Of a DNA stretch of 19,207 bases, positions 1 through 6,679 are shown piece after piece. Position 1 is the stretch's first letter, and the number at the start of each line of letters is the position of its first letter. The translations under genes and the position numbers were made by a program. The notes below the pieces were generated by a model. It was not told the DNA's origin and did not search any database. It saw only the letters and a list, made by a program, of their open reading frames with translations. This stretch comes from JAKAWM01 sp049966695 (GTDB lineage: Bacteria > Actinomycetota > Acidimicrobiia > Acidimicrobiales > Palsa-688), in the NCBI GenBank assembly GCA_049966695.1, contig JBMFUG010000052.1, forward strand, positions 1 to 19,207. The letters are read 5' to 3'.

Positions 1-289
1 CGAGTAGCGCTGGGAGCCCGAGTGCGTGCGCCTGGGCGGCGAGGGCAGCGACATGGCCATGGGGAAGCGACCGGAGGAGCTCGAGGCCCTCACCGGCGAC
101 GAGGAGGGTCTTGCCCGCGAGCGCGTCGCGAAGCGCCCCGAGTGCCGCCGGGGGGAGCGCGGAGAGGTTGGCGAGCGTCTCGTGGCGAACCTTGCCAGCC
201 TCACGGTACGACCGGCGCAGCAGGTAGCTCCGCGACTCCGCCGGACCAGACTTCGTCTCGTACTTGCGCACGATCTCTGCCACGTGCAT
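1..289 (-). CDS. IS1634-type transposase, N-terminal part (cut by window edge)
   Basis: Reading leftward from an ATG at 287-289, the frame stays open for 96 codons to the window edge with no stop. The product begins MHVAEIVRKYETKSG and continues with SYLLRRSYREAGKVRHETLAN. This is the layout of IS1634/IS1380-like transposase N-termini: a short beta-hairpin region with a YLLRRSYREAGKVRH-type line, followed by an Ala/Leu-rich helical stretch. The DDE catalytic core would lie outside the window, so whether the element is intact is unknown. The gene faces away from the fructokinase-like gene, and no accessory gene is visible beside it. The family call comes from recognising the N-terminal pattern; the general class (transposase) is more secure than the exact IS family. 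The frame is missed if only closed ORFs are counted. Confidence 0.72.
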   Translation of the reverse strand, partial: MHVAEIVRKYETKSGPAESRSYLLRRSYREAGKVRHETLANLSALPPAALGALRDALAGKTLLVAGEGLELLRSLPHGHVAALAAQAHALGLPALL

Positions 290-491
290 CGCACCATAGC
301 GCCGAGTCACAAGCTAAGACTACCACGCAGATCTTCTGATGTCACATATTCTCTTGGCTACATCTCCAAGACCTGAGCCATCTCTTCACCCAGCTCACTG
401 GGTCAAATCAGGGTTCGAGTGGGGGGTAAGTTCGGCTTAGGCCAAAAGGGCCGCTAGTGGGGCCGAGACGGCGGCTGGCAGGCCGTGGTGA

Positions 492-1529
492 TCACCTGTT
501 GCCGGCGCGTCTTGAGAACGCGGCCAGCTCTTGGCGGTCTGGCGGGTCGGCCCCAGCCCGGGTGCAGGCAGACGCGCTTGCCATGACTGCTTGAGCCAGG
601 GCGCTGAGCAGCTCGTCGGTCCCGATCGTGGCCAGTGCTGCAGGACGAAGCAGGTCGTGGTCGAACAGCCAAGCCAAGAGCCCAGCACTGAAGGTGTCGC
701 CTGCTCCTATCGTGTCTACGACGTCGACGGTCGGAGCCGGGACGTGGACCTGGGCCCCGTTGCCATGGAACGCTGTAGCCCCTTTGGGCCCGTCGGTTAT
801 CACCACGAGCTCTACGCCAGCCGACAACAGCCTTGTAGCAGCTTGGGCAGGCGTCTCTCCAGGGGCCAGGGCTCCCAGGTCCTCCGTGCTCATTTTGACG
901 ACGTGGGCACCCCGCAGGGCCCGGTCGATGCGCTCCCTGCAACCGCCCAGGTCGCCCAGCAAGCCGGGCCGCACGTTTGGGTCGATGCAAATGAGCACCT
1001 TGTCTTGTTCTCGGAGAGAGCGCAACCAGGTGGTGAGCACGTCGGCACCAGGGGGAAAAGCAAGAGCGAGGGAGCCTGTGTGCACGGCTAGCACGTCGCC
1101 CAAGCTGGATGGCCCGACGAGCTCATGGGGCTGCCATTGCCAGTCGGCGGTGCCTGGGCCGTAAAAGGTGTAGGAGGCTCTGCCTTCGGCGTCTAGGGTG
1201 ACTACGGCGAGAGTGGGCAGCTCGCTGGCTTCGACGGACAAGGCCAGGTCGACGCCGTTCATGGCCATGTTTTTCCTTAGCCAGGGGCCAAAGCCGAGAC
1301 GTGAGAACCTGGCGCCGAACAGCGTGGGGACCCCGAGGCGAGCTAACCCGATGGCGACATTGGCTGGGCTACCACCGGGCATAGCTGCCAAATGTTGCAG
1401 TGGCTGCTCGCGCAGCGCTACGTCGGGTAGTTGCTCTTGTGCCGAGGCGAGAGGGGCGAGGTCGACGAGGCATTCGCCCAGTACGAAGACGTGGCCGGCC
1501 TTGGCTGGGGTGTTCCCTGCATTTGTCAC
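492..1529 (-). CDS. PfkB-family carbohydrate kinase (fructokinase-like)
   Basis: A 345-residue cytoplasmic sugar kinase of the ribokinase/PfkB family, which transfers phosphate from ATP to a free sugar, most likely fructose. The N-terminal strand VFVLGECLVDL (14-24) and the first PfkB signature GGSPANVAIGLARLG (52-66) are clear. The second signature DTIGAGDTF (272-280) carries the catalytic Asp278 and the GAGD anion hole. Length is slightly above the usual 300-330. The start is a GTG with no convincing ribosome site, so a start a few codons away is possible. It lies 193 bp downstream of lexA on the same strand and could be read from it or from its own promoter. Substrate cannot be fixed from sequence; fructokinase is the nearest match by motif layout, and 2-keto-3-deoxygluconate or other sugars remain possible. 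It may feed the neighbouring phosphofructokinase, but that link is inference. Confidence 0.85.
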   Translation of the reverse strand: MTNAGNTPAKAGHVFVLGECLVDLAPLASAQEQLPDVALREQPLQHLAAMPGGSPANVAIGLARLGVPTLFGARFSRLGFGPWLRKNMAMNGVDLALSVEASELPTLAVVTLDAEGRASYTFYGPGTADWQWQPHELVGPSSLGDVLAVHTGSLALAFPPGADVLTTWLRSLREQDKVLICIDPNVRPGLLGDLGGCRERIDRALRGAHVVKMSTEDLGALAPGETPAQAATRLLSAGVELVVITDGPKGATAFHGNGAQVHVPAPTVDVVDTIGAGDTFSAGLLAWLFDHDLLRPAALATIGTDELLSALAQAVMASASACTRAGADPPDRQELAAFSRRAGNR

Positions 1530-1722
1530 GATGCCGACAGTAGCGTGCTGAGAAGAGCGCGCAACCGGGCTTCATCGGAGGCGGGGCACAGCCGCTCCGC
1601 GTTCGGGCAGCGCTGCGTGGCCGGCCTCAGCACGGTGGCTAGGCAAACCAAGTTTTTCATAGCCCTGCCGTCCTGGCTTCAGGCTTCTAAAGTGCGCGCA
1701 AAGCTAAGCCAGAAAAAAAGCC

Positions 1723-2355
1723 CTAGAGCCGTCGCAGCACTGTGACAACCTTGCCATATATTGCAACTTCGGACGCGGGAAATATCATCGGTTGCAGACT
1801 AGGGTTGGCTGGTAACAGGGCTATCTCACCGTTTTTGCGTGAAAAAGTCTTAACCGTCGCCTCTCCGCCAGGGATCCCGGCTACCACGATGTCCCCAGGC
1901 TCAGCGTCGGGCTGTTGACGGGCCACTACGTAGTCGCCGTTCAAGATGCCCGCCTCGATCATTGAATCTCCTCGCACTCTCAACATGAACAAGTTGCCCG
2001 TGCCCGTGAGCTCTTCGGGCAATGGCACTAGCTCCTCAATGTTCTGAGAGGCTAAGACGTTGGTCCCGGCGGCAACGTCGCCCACGAGCGGCACGTAGCG
2101 AGGTGCCGGCCGGTCGATAGGAGTGCCCGAGGTAGCGTCATAGCGGACTTCGATGGCGCGAGGTTTGGTCGGGTCACGTTTCAAGTAGCCCTGCTTTTGC
2201 AGGGTTTTCAGGTGGGCCTGGACGGTCGAGGTGGAGGCAAGGCCAACGGCCGCACCTATTTCACGCACAGAGGGTGGGTAGCCACGCTCTCGCAGCTGTG
2301 CTGCTATGAAGTCCAGTATCTCCCGGCGCTTGCCAGTGAGGACGGTGGCGCTCAA
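1723..2355 (-). CDS. lexA: LexA SOS repressor / autoprotease
   Basis: The 210-residue LexA repressor binds SOS boxes and cleaves itself when RecA filaments form after DNA damage. Residues 1-65 are the winged helix-turn-helix (recognition region SVREIGAAVGLASTSTVQAHLKTL). The cleavage site is the Ala96-Gly97 bond in GDVAAGTN. The catalytic dyad is Ser131 in RGDSM and Lys169 in EATVKTF. Length is typical. The start is a TTG, chosen because GGGAGG (2361-2366) sits 5 nt upstream; an ATG a little further upstream is in another frame. The gene is divergent from a LysM membrane protein and shares a control region with three SOS boxes, one of which overlaps the lexA -35 element, so autorepression is expected. 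The lexA / LysM protein / nrdR order matches that known in mycobacteria. Confidence 0.97.
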   Translation of the reverse strand: MSATVLTGKRREILDFIAAQLRERGYPPSVREIGAAVGLASTSTVQAHLKTLQKQGYLKRDPTKPRAIEVRYDATSGTPIDRPAPRYVPLVGDVAAGTNVLASQNIEELVPLPEELTGTGNLFMLRVRGDSMIEAGILNGDYVVARQQPDAEPGDIVVAGIPGGEATVKTFSRKNGEIALLPANPSLQPMIFPASEVAIYGKVVTVLRRL

Positions 2356-2360
2356 GGTTG

Positions 2361-2366
2361 CCTCCC
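2361..2366 (-). promoter_or_regulatory. Ribosome binding site that decides the lexA TTG start
   Basis: On the minus strand this reads GGGAGG, 5 nt before the TTG codon. It supports a TTG start for lexA, whose protein then begins MSATVLTGKRREIL as LexA proteins normally do. Confidence 0.75.
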
Positions 2367-2423
2367 ATGATGTCGGGTCAATCGTGACGTAGCTGGGTGT
2401 GCCAGCCAGCGTTCACGTGCACG

Positions 2424-2452
2424 ATCCTACCTGCAGTACGGGCCAGAGTCAA
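2424..2452 (-). promoter_or_regulatory. lexA promoter (-35 TTGACT, -10 TAGGAT)
   Basis: On the minus strand TTGACT (2447-2452) and TAGGAT (2424-2429) are separated by exactly 17 bp, a good sigma70-type pair. The -35 element overlaps the end of the SOS box at 2450-2463, so LexA bound there would block RNA polymerase. Transcription would start near 2417, giving a leader of about 60 nt before the TTG start codon. Confidence 0.65.
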
Positions 2453-2463
2453 ACACATGTTCG
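2450..2463 (-). promoter_or_regulatory. SOS box 1 (LexA operator, lexA side)
   Basis: On the minus strand this reads CGAACATGTGTTTG, an exact fit to the Gram-positive SOS consensus CGAACRNRYGTTYG. It overlaps the -35 of the leftward lexA promoter and lies just upstream of the -35 of the rightward promoter, so it may serve both genes. Confidence 0.88.
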
Positions 2464-2471
2464 CCGTCGAC

Positions 2472-2500
2472 TTGACAGCGAACTAATGTTCGCCCAATAT
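2472..2500 (+). promoter_or_regulatory. SOS-controlled promoter of the LysM-protein gene
   Basis: A perfect -35 TTGACA (2472-2477) is followed after 17 bp by CAATAT (2495-2500), a weaker -10. SOS box 2 fills the spacer and box 3 covers the expected start near 2507. The weak -10 and double operator suggest a tightly repressed, damage-induced promoter. Confidence 0.65.
2479..2492 (+). promoter_or_regulatory. SOS box 2 (LexA operator, in the rightward promoter spacer)
   Basis: CGAACTAATGTTCG has perfect CGAAC/GTTCG arms around a TAAT centre. It departs from the consensus CGAACRNRYGTTYG only at the first R. It sits between the -35 TTGACA and the -10 of the promoter reading toward the LysM-protein gene. 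Confidence 0.85.
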
Positions 2501-2506
2501 TGGTAG

Positions 2507-2520
2507 CGAACATACGTTTG
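2507..2520 (+). promoter_or_regulatory. SOS box 3 (LexA operator, at the rightward start site)
   Basis: CGAACATACGTTTG fits the consensus CGAACRNRYGTTYG exactly. It covers the predicted transcription start of the rightward gene. The starts of the three boxes are 29 and 28 bp apart, an almost regular spacing. Confidence 0.88.
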
Positions 2521-2533
2521 TGAGGGAGTGCCA

Positions 2534-3088
2534 GTGCTAGCGGTGAGGCCCGGTGCCGGTGAGGTGCGGCAAGGAGTGGTTGTTTTGCGCTCTGAGCTCG
2601 TAGAAGCTGCTTGCTCGGCGGCACGGTCGAGAAGGAGACCTGTCCCATCGTCGTCAAGATCTGGCGAAAGGTCGGTCGGCACGGGAGCGGCAGGAGCGGT
2701 GGACGGCGGTGGGCCTCCTGTGGCTATAGCGGTGGGTGCCAGCAGGGCGCGTCGGCGCAAGCCGCCGCGGGTTGGCCTGTTCTGGCGTTGGGCGTCGGCT
2801 CTGCTGCTCGTGGCCGTGGCTGGTGGCGTCGTGGTCGCTGCAGGGGCTGTTATGGAGAGGGGGTTGGCGGGGGCAAGTCCTTTGAGGCCGAAGTTGCACG
2901 CGTGCTCGTCGTACCAGCTCAACGAAGACGGGTGCGGGCAACTGTACGTCGTCCGTCCAGGTGACACGATCTGGTCGGTAGCGCTTCGCTACGACCGAGG
3001 AGGGGACCCGAGGCCCCTTGTCGACCAGCTTGAGGGTGAAGTAGGTGGAGGAGCGCTCCAGCCAGGTGAGGAGCTCGTCGTGCCCTGA
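2534..3088 (+). CDS. LysM-domain membrane protein, probable SOS cell-division inhibitor
   Basis: A 184-residue protein with a basic, low-complexity cytoplasmic N-terminus (1-80, including RARRRKPP), one membrane segment (about 82-107) and an outside C-terminal LysM domain (about 136-184, LYVVRPGDTIWSVALRY) that should bind peptidoglycan. A GTG at 2528 is also in frame, but GAGGGAG (2522-2528) lies at a proper 5-nt distance only from the GTG at 2534. The gene is divergent from lexA behind SOS boxes and is followed by nrdR. This matches Rv2719c/ChiZ in Mycobacterium tuberculosis and resembles yneA in Bacillus, both SOS-induced proteins that delay septation. That role is inferred from position, operators and domain layout; the N-terminal half has no recognisable family and may be poorly conserved. 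Confidence 0.85.
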   Translation: MLAVRPGAGEVRQGVVVLRSELVEAACSAARSRRRPVPSSSRSGERSVGTGAAGAVDGGGPPVAIAVGASRARRRKPPRVGLFWRWASALLLVAVAGGVVVAAGAVMERGLAGASPLRPKLHACSSYQLNEDGCGQLYVVRPGDTIWSVALRYDRGGDPRPLVDQLEGEVGGGALQPGEELVVP

Positions 3089-3142
3089 GCTGGCACGGCC
3101 TCAACAGCGCGCATGGACGGCGCGAGGGCCTTGCCTGGCGGT

Positions 3143-3649
3143 ATGGTCGTCGTGGTGCGCTGCCCGTGGTGCTCGGGGACCGAAGACAGGGTTATCGACT
3201 CGCGCGTCGCTGAGGACGGTGCAGCTATCCGCCGTCGGCGCGAATGCTTGGCCTGCGGGCGGAGGTTCACGACCTATGAGCGCCTTGAGGAGGTCCCGTT
3301 CACCGTGGTCAAACGGTCAGGGCGCCGGGAGCCTTTCGAGCGGGCCAAAGTTGTGGCCGGGATGAGCGCAGCGGCGAAGAACCGCCCGCTCGGCGCCGGC
3401 ACCCTTCAACAGATCGCGGCCGAGGTCGAAGAGATCCTGCGTCTCGAAGGCCCGGAGGTGACCAGCGAGCAGGTTGGCCTGGCGGTCCTAGATGCGTTGC
3501 GTAGCCGGGACGAGGTCGCGTACCTGCGTTTTGCCAGTGTTTACAAGGGTTTTACAGAGGTCGGCGACTTCCAGCGCGAGGTTGGCTTATTGACCAAGCT
3601 CTCCACCCCCAAAACTGAGGCTCAGGCTGGCCCATCGGTTGAGCGATAA
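3143..3649 (+). CDS. nrdR: NrdR, transcriptional repressor of ribonucleotide reductase
   Basis: NrdR senses ATP/dATP and represses ribonucleotide reductase genes. A zinc ribbon opens the protein with CPWC and closes with CLAC, followed by GRRFTTYER. The ATP-cone domain follows (VPFTVVKRSGRREPFERAKVVAGM through SVYKGFTEVGDF). Starts are ambiguous: ATG 3113, ATG 3143 and GTG 3155 are in frame and none has a strong ribosome site. Family members normally begin M-R-C-P, which would favour 3155; 3143 is used here as the nearest ATG, giving 168 residues. The C-terminal tail (KLSTPKTEAQAGPSVER) is a little longer than in short homologues. It lies about 55 bp after the LysM-protein gene on the same strand, the order known from mycobacteria, so co-transcription under SOS control is possible. 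Confidence 0.95.
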   Translation: MVVVVRCPWCSGTEDRVIDSRVAEDGAAIRRRRECLACGRRFTTYERLEEVPFTVVKRSGRREPFERAKVVAGMSAAAKNRPLGAGTLQQIAAEVEEILRLEGPEVTSEQVGLAVLDALRSRDEVAYLRFASVYKGFTEVGDFQREVGLLTKLSTPKTEAQAGPSVER

Positions 3650-3752
3650 GGCCAATGGGAGGTTGCCCAACGTCGTACCGGCCCAACTAGGGTTGTGGTG
3701 AAGGCGCCCGCGGGCTACCCGAGGGACTACTCAACTGAAAAGAGGTATGTAA

Positions 3753-4784
3753 ATGCGCGTAGGTGTGCTAACGGGCGGGGGCGATTGCCCAGGCCTGAAC
3801 GCTGTCATAAGGGCTGTCGTCCGTAAGGGCGAGATGCAATACGGAGACGAGTTCGTTGGGTTCCTGGACGGCTGGCGCGGGGTGATCGAGGGCGACACCG
3901 TGCCACTTGATGCGGACAAGTGCGCGGGTATCTTGGCCATAGGGGGGACCGTGCTAGGTACCAGCCGCACCAACCCCTACAAAGTCGAGGGCGGCCCGGA
4001 CAAGTGCTTGGCTACCCTTAGGGACAAGGGGGTGGACGCGTTGGTAGCCATAGGAGGGGACGACACTCTTGGGGTCGCCAACAAGCTGAGCGCTCAGGGC
4101 GTGGCGGTCGTGGGCGTGCCAAAGACGATCGACAACGACCTGTCGGCTACGGAAGTGACTTTTGGGTTTCACACGGCTGTGCAAATAGCGACAGACGCGA
4201 TCGACCGGCTCCTCACCACTTCTGAGTCGCACGGCCGGGTTATAGTGTGCGAGGTCATGGGCCGCCACGCCGGTTGGATCTCGACTTATGCCGGCATAGC
4301 CGGCGGGGCTGTCGACGTGCTCATACCCGAGGAGCCCTTTGACGTGGACGAGGTTTGCGAACATGTCAAGGCGCGGCGGTCTCATGGCCGTGTGCCGTGC
4401 GTAGTGGTCGTCGCCGAGGGTGCTACGCCTAAGGAGGGCACTTTCAGCCTGGTTTCTAGCGAGGTCGACCAGTTTGGCCATGTGCGCCTCGGGGGTATTG
4501 GCAACCGCCTGGCTGAAGAGATCGAAAAGAGGACCGGGTTTGAGACGAGGGCGGTTGTGCTGGGCCACGTGCAGCGCGGCGGCACGCCGACGGCTTTTGA
4601 CCGCGTCCTTGCTACGCGCTTTGGGATAGCTGCGATCGATGCTGTGCACGACGGTGGGGCTGGCATGATGGTCGCATTGCAAGCTGACCGTATTGTGCGC
4701 GTGCCGCTCTCGGCAGGAGTTGGGGAGCCGAAGCTCGTGAGCCACGAGTTCTACGAGCAGGTTGCAAAGCCTTTCTTCGGGTGA
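3753..4784 (+). CDS. pfkA: 6-phosphofructokinase, probably pyrophosphate-dependent
   Basis: A 343-residue PfkA-family enzyme that phosphorylates fructose 6-phosphate to the 1,6-bisphosphate in glycolysis. The donor site begins LTGGGDCPGLNAVIRA (6-21). Catalytic PKTIDND (123-129, Asp127), the MGRHAGW substrate loop and GHVQRGGTP are all intact. At the two positions that separate donor classes the protein has Asp104 (in GGDDT) and Lys124. ATP enzymes carry Gly104, as in GGEGT of Mycobacterium, and the Asp/Lys pair is known from PPi-dependent enzymes. PPi use would make the step reversible. AGAGG (3741-3745) lies 7 nt before the ATG. The gene stands alone, with a terminator-like hairpin after it. 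The family is certain; the donor is an inference from two residues. Confidence 0.96.
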   Translation: MRVGVLTGGGDCPGLNAVIRAVVRKGEMQYGDEFVGFLDGWRGVIEGDTVPLDADKCAGILAIGGTVLGTSRTNPYKVEGGPDKCLATLRDKGVDALVAIGGDDTLGVANKLSAQGVAVVGVPKTIDNDLSATEVTFGFHTAVQIATDAIDRLLTTSESHGRVIVCEVMGRHAGWISTYAGIAGGAVDVLIPEEPFDVDEVCEHVKARRSHGRVPCVVVVAEGATPKEGTFSLVSSEVDQFGHVRLGGIGNRLAEEIEKRTGFETRAVVLGHVQRGGTPTAFDRVLATRFGIAAIDAVHDGGAGMMVALQADRIVRVPLSAGVGEPKLVSHEFYEQVAKPFFG

Positions 4785-4814
4785 CCCCTGGGGTCGTCGC
4801 TGTTCGACGCTATC

Positions 4815-4863
4815 GGCCGGCCAGCTGCCGCTATCAGCGGTCAGCGGAGGCCGGCCTTTTTTT
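4815..4863 (+). terminator. Rho-independent terminator after the phosphofructokinase gene
   Basis: GGCCGGCC at 4815-4822 pairs with GGCCGGCC at 4849-4856, followed by seven T (4857-4863). The loop contains a second small hairpin, CCGCT-ATC-AGCGG (4828-4840). The 3' arm and T tract lie inside the last codons of the convergent phosphatase gene, so the terminator is shared with coding sequence. Confidence 0.7.
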
Positions 4864-5665
4864 CACCCTCAGCCAGTGCCGCGCTCAGGTCATCGTGGAT
4901 CTCAGGGGTGGAGGCTACTAGCGTGCGCTGGCTGAGCATGCTCACTGAGCCCCCTGCTTCTTGGCAGATCAGCTGGCCGGCTGCCCAGTCCCAGTCGTTG
5001 AGCCATGACTCGTAGTAGGCGTCGTAGCGGCCCGCAGCCACCCAGCACAGGTCGATAGCGGCAGAACCGAACCTCCTGATGTCGCGCACTACTGGCAATA
5101 GCTCTGCCAGCACGGCAGCTTGGACGGCGCGTCTTTCTGGCCTGTAGCTGAAGCCAGTTGCGACCAAAGCGGTCGCTAAGGTGCTGCGGCCGCTCGCGAC
5201 CCGACAGGGCTTGCCGTTGCACTGGGCGCCACGCCCGATGACGGCCGCCCAGGTTTCTTGGCGTGATGGGTCTACAACGGCTCCCACAACGGTTTTGCCA
5301 TGCCATTGGGCGGCAAGTGAGACGGAGTAGGCAGGTACGCCGAAGAAGAAGTTCGTTGTCCCGTCTAAGGGGTCAGCAACCCAACGGATACCTGACTTGC
5401 CCTCGCGCCTGGTGCCCTCCTCGGCTAGGAGGGAATCATCTGGCCGGGCCTGGCGCAAGGCGGAGGTTATATAGGTCTCTGAGGCCCGGTCGGCTTCAGA
5501 AACAAGATCTGTCGGTGACGACTTGGTGCGCACATCAGACAAGTCAGAGGCTGAGTACTGGACGAGCACGTGAGCGGCGCCGACCGCAACAGACACGGCG
5601 AGCTCTTTCAGCTCGGAAAGTAGTTCATCTGGGGGCTCGGGCAGTGACAGGTGATTTTCGGGCAC
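4841..5665 (-). CDS. Inositol monophosphatase family phosphatase
   Basis: A 274-residue, metal-dependent sugar or inositol phosphatase. Motifs occur in family order: SPTDLVSEADRASE (50-63), LLAEEG (79-84, metal-binding Glu), WVADPLDGTTNF (95-106, metal Asp98 and Asp101, Thr motif) and WDWAAG (225-230, metal Asp226). All metal ligands are present, so it should be active. Family members hydrolyse myo-inositol 1-phosphate, histidinol phosphate, fructose 1,6-bisphosphate or PAP, and the sequence alone does not choose among them. Opposite a phosphofructokinase, a fructose-bisphosphatase side role is conceivable but unproven. The start is a GTG with a weak ribosome site. It converges on the phosphofructokinase gene, and its last codons carry the T tract of that gene's terminator. 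Confidence 0.92.
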   Translation of the reverse strand: MPENHLSLPEPPDELLSELKELAVSVAVGAAHVLVQYSASDLSDVRTKSSPTDLVSEADRASETYITSALRQARPDDSLLAEEGTRREGKSGIRWVADPLDGTTNFFFGVPAYSVSLAAQWHGKTVVGAVVDPSRQETWAAVIGRGAQCNGKPCRVASGRSTLATALVATGFSYRPERRAVQAAVLAELLPVVRDIRRFGSAAIDLCWVAAGRYDAYYESWLNDWDWAAGQLICQEAGGSVSMLSQRTLVASTPEIHDDLSAALAEGEKKAGLR

Positions 5666-5873
5666 CCAGGTCTTCTAGCGCAGCACCAGGGCTGTTCGCA
5701 CGCTAGAGCGTACAACCAGCCTCTTTGCTGGTAGGCGTGAGCGCTGTTGCCCACGAGCAGGTCGGCCTTCTTGTGCGCGGGCGGCTCAGCTTTGAAGCTC
5801 TCGGGAGGCACGACCGGCTGGTGGGCCTTCTCGCCGGGCTGAGGCGTCATAGGGACCGAGTAGCGTCTTTGGC

Positions 5874-6593
5874 ATGGCAGAGGGCTTTGGACCAGCCGGA
5901 GCCGGTGCGCCGAAGTTGGTGCTCGCCGTCTATGCGCACCCCGACGACCCTGAGGTTGCCTGTGGCGGCACCCTGGCTCGTTGGGCTGGCGCGGGCAGCG
6001 AGATCCACGTGTGCATCTGTTGCGACGGCGACAAGGGATCGCTGGACCCGGCTGTGAGGCCAGAAGACTTGGTGCGTGTACGCCGGCAGGAGGCCGAAGC
6101 GGGGGGCCGGGAGCTGGGTGTCAGGGCCCGTTATTGGCTGCATTACCCTGATGGCGATATAGAGAACACTCCTGGGCTGCGCGAACAGCTGGTCGCGCTC
6201 GTGCGCCAGCTAAGGCCGGACGCGGTGGTAACCCCCGACCCGACCGCGGTCTACTTTGGGGCTAGCTACGTGAACCACCGGGACCACAGGGCGGTGGGTT
6301 GGGCCGTGCTCGACGCCATTGCCCCGGCTGCTGCCAACCCGCATTATTACCCACGATCTGGGCAAGCGCACCAGGTGCAGGCTCTGTACCTGTCGGGCAC
6401 CTTAGAGCCGGACTACTGGGTGGACATTACCGGCACAATCGACATTAAGGCCGCTTCGCTTGCCTGCCACGTCTCTCAACTGGGGGAGGGCGGTGAGTGG
6501 TTGCGCAACGTCGTGCGCCAAAGGGCAGAGGAGGCAGGCCGGCAGGTAGGCGTGCGCTTCGCCGAAGCCTTCCGACGGGTGACACCGGGGTGA
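5874..6593 (+). CDS. PIG-L (LmbE-like) zinc deacetylase
   Basis: A 239-residue enzyme of the PIG-L/LmbE fold, which removes acetyl groups from N-acetylglucosamine-type conjugates. The zinc and base motif AHPDD (21-25) follows the first strand LVLAVY, and the second metal motif NHRDHRA (134-140) is present. Known members include MshB (mycothiol synthesis), Mca and antibiotic tailoring enzymes. MshB proper is usually longer and this one lacks obvious MshB-specific features, so the substrate is left open. No strong ribosome site precedes the ATG (AGGGA is 18 nt away), but the position suits the family's N-terminus. It stands between a divergent phosphatase gene and a long gene-free stretch before the ABC locus. 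A role in trimming GlcNAc-containing sugars imported by that locus is possible but speculative. Confidence 0.9.
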   Translation: MAEGFGPAGAGAPKLVLAVYAHPDDPEVACGGTLARWAGAGSEIHVCICCDGDKGSLDPAVRPEDLVRVRRQEAEAGGRELGVRARYWLHYPDGDIENTPGLREQLVALVRQLRPDAVVTPDPTAVYFGASYVNHRDHRAVGWAVLDAIAPAAANPHYYPRSGQAHQVQALYLSGTLEPDYWVDITGTIDIKAASLACHVSQLGEGGEWLRNVVRQRAEEAGRQVGVRFAEAFRRVTPG

Positions 6594-6679
6594 GCGGTGA
6601 CGACCCCCGGGTGGTGCCCCACGTTGACGAGGGCGCCCTCTTTGCAGCTGTGGAGGCAAAAGAGCACCCTCACGTTTAG
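6590..6679 (+). CDS. Possible 29-codon microORF overlapping the deacetylase stop
   Basis: A GTG at 6590 overlaps the TGA of the deacetylase gene by 4 nt (GTGA) and opens a 29-codon frame that begins MSGDDPRVVPHVDEG and ends at a TAG at 6677-6679. The composition looks coding-like and the overlap would allow re-initiation. There is no separate ribosome site and no recognised family, so it may be chance or the remnant of a longer gene. Confidence 0.2.
   Translation: MSGDDPRVVPHVDEGALFAAVEAKEHPHV

Noticed and set aside
22..376. Two overlapping plus-strand frames at the left edge.
   Set aside because: Both are Arg/Gly/Ala-rich shadows of the minus-strand transposase frame, which has recognisable sequence.
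1690..1725. A run of seven T on the minus strand just after lexA, considered as a terminator.
   Set aside because: No stem of useful length with a proper loop precedes the T run, so a Rho-independent terminator is not supported.
3954..4745. A 263-codon minus-strand frame within the phosphofructokinase gene.
   Set aside because: The plus strand encodes an intact enzyme with all catalytic motifs; the antisense frame has none.
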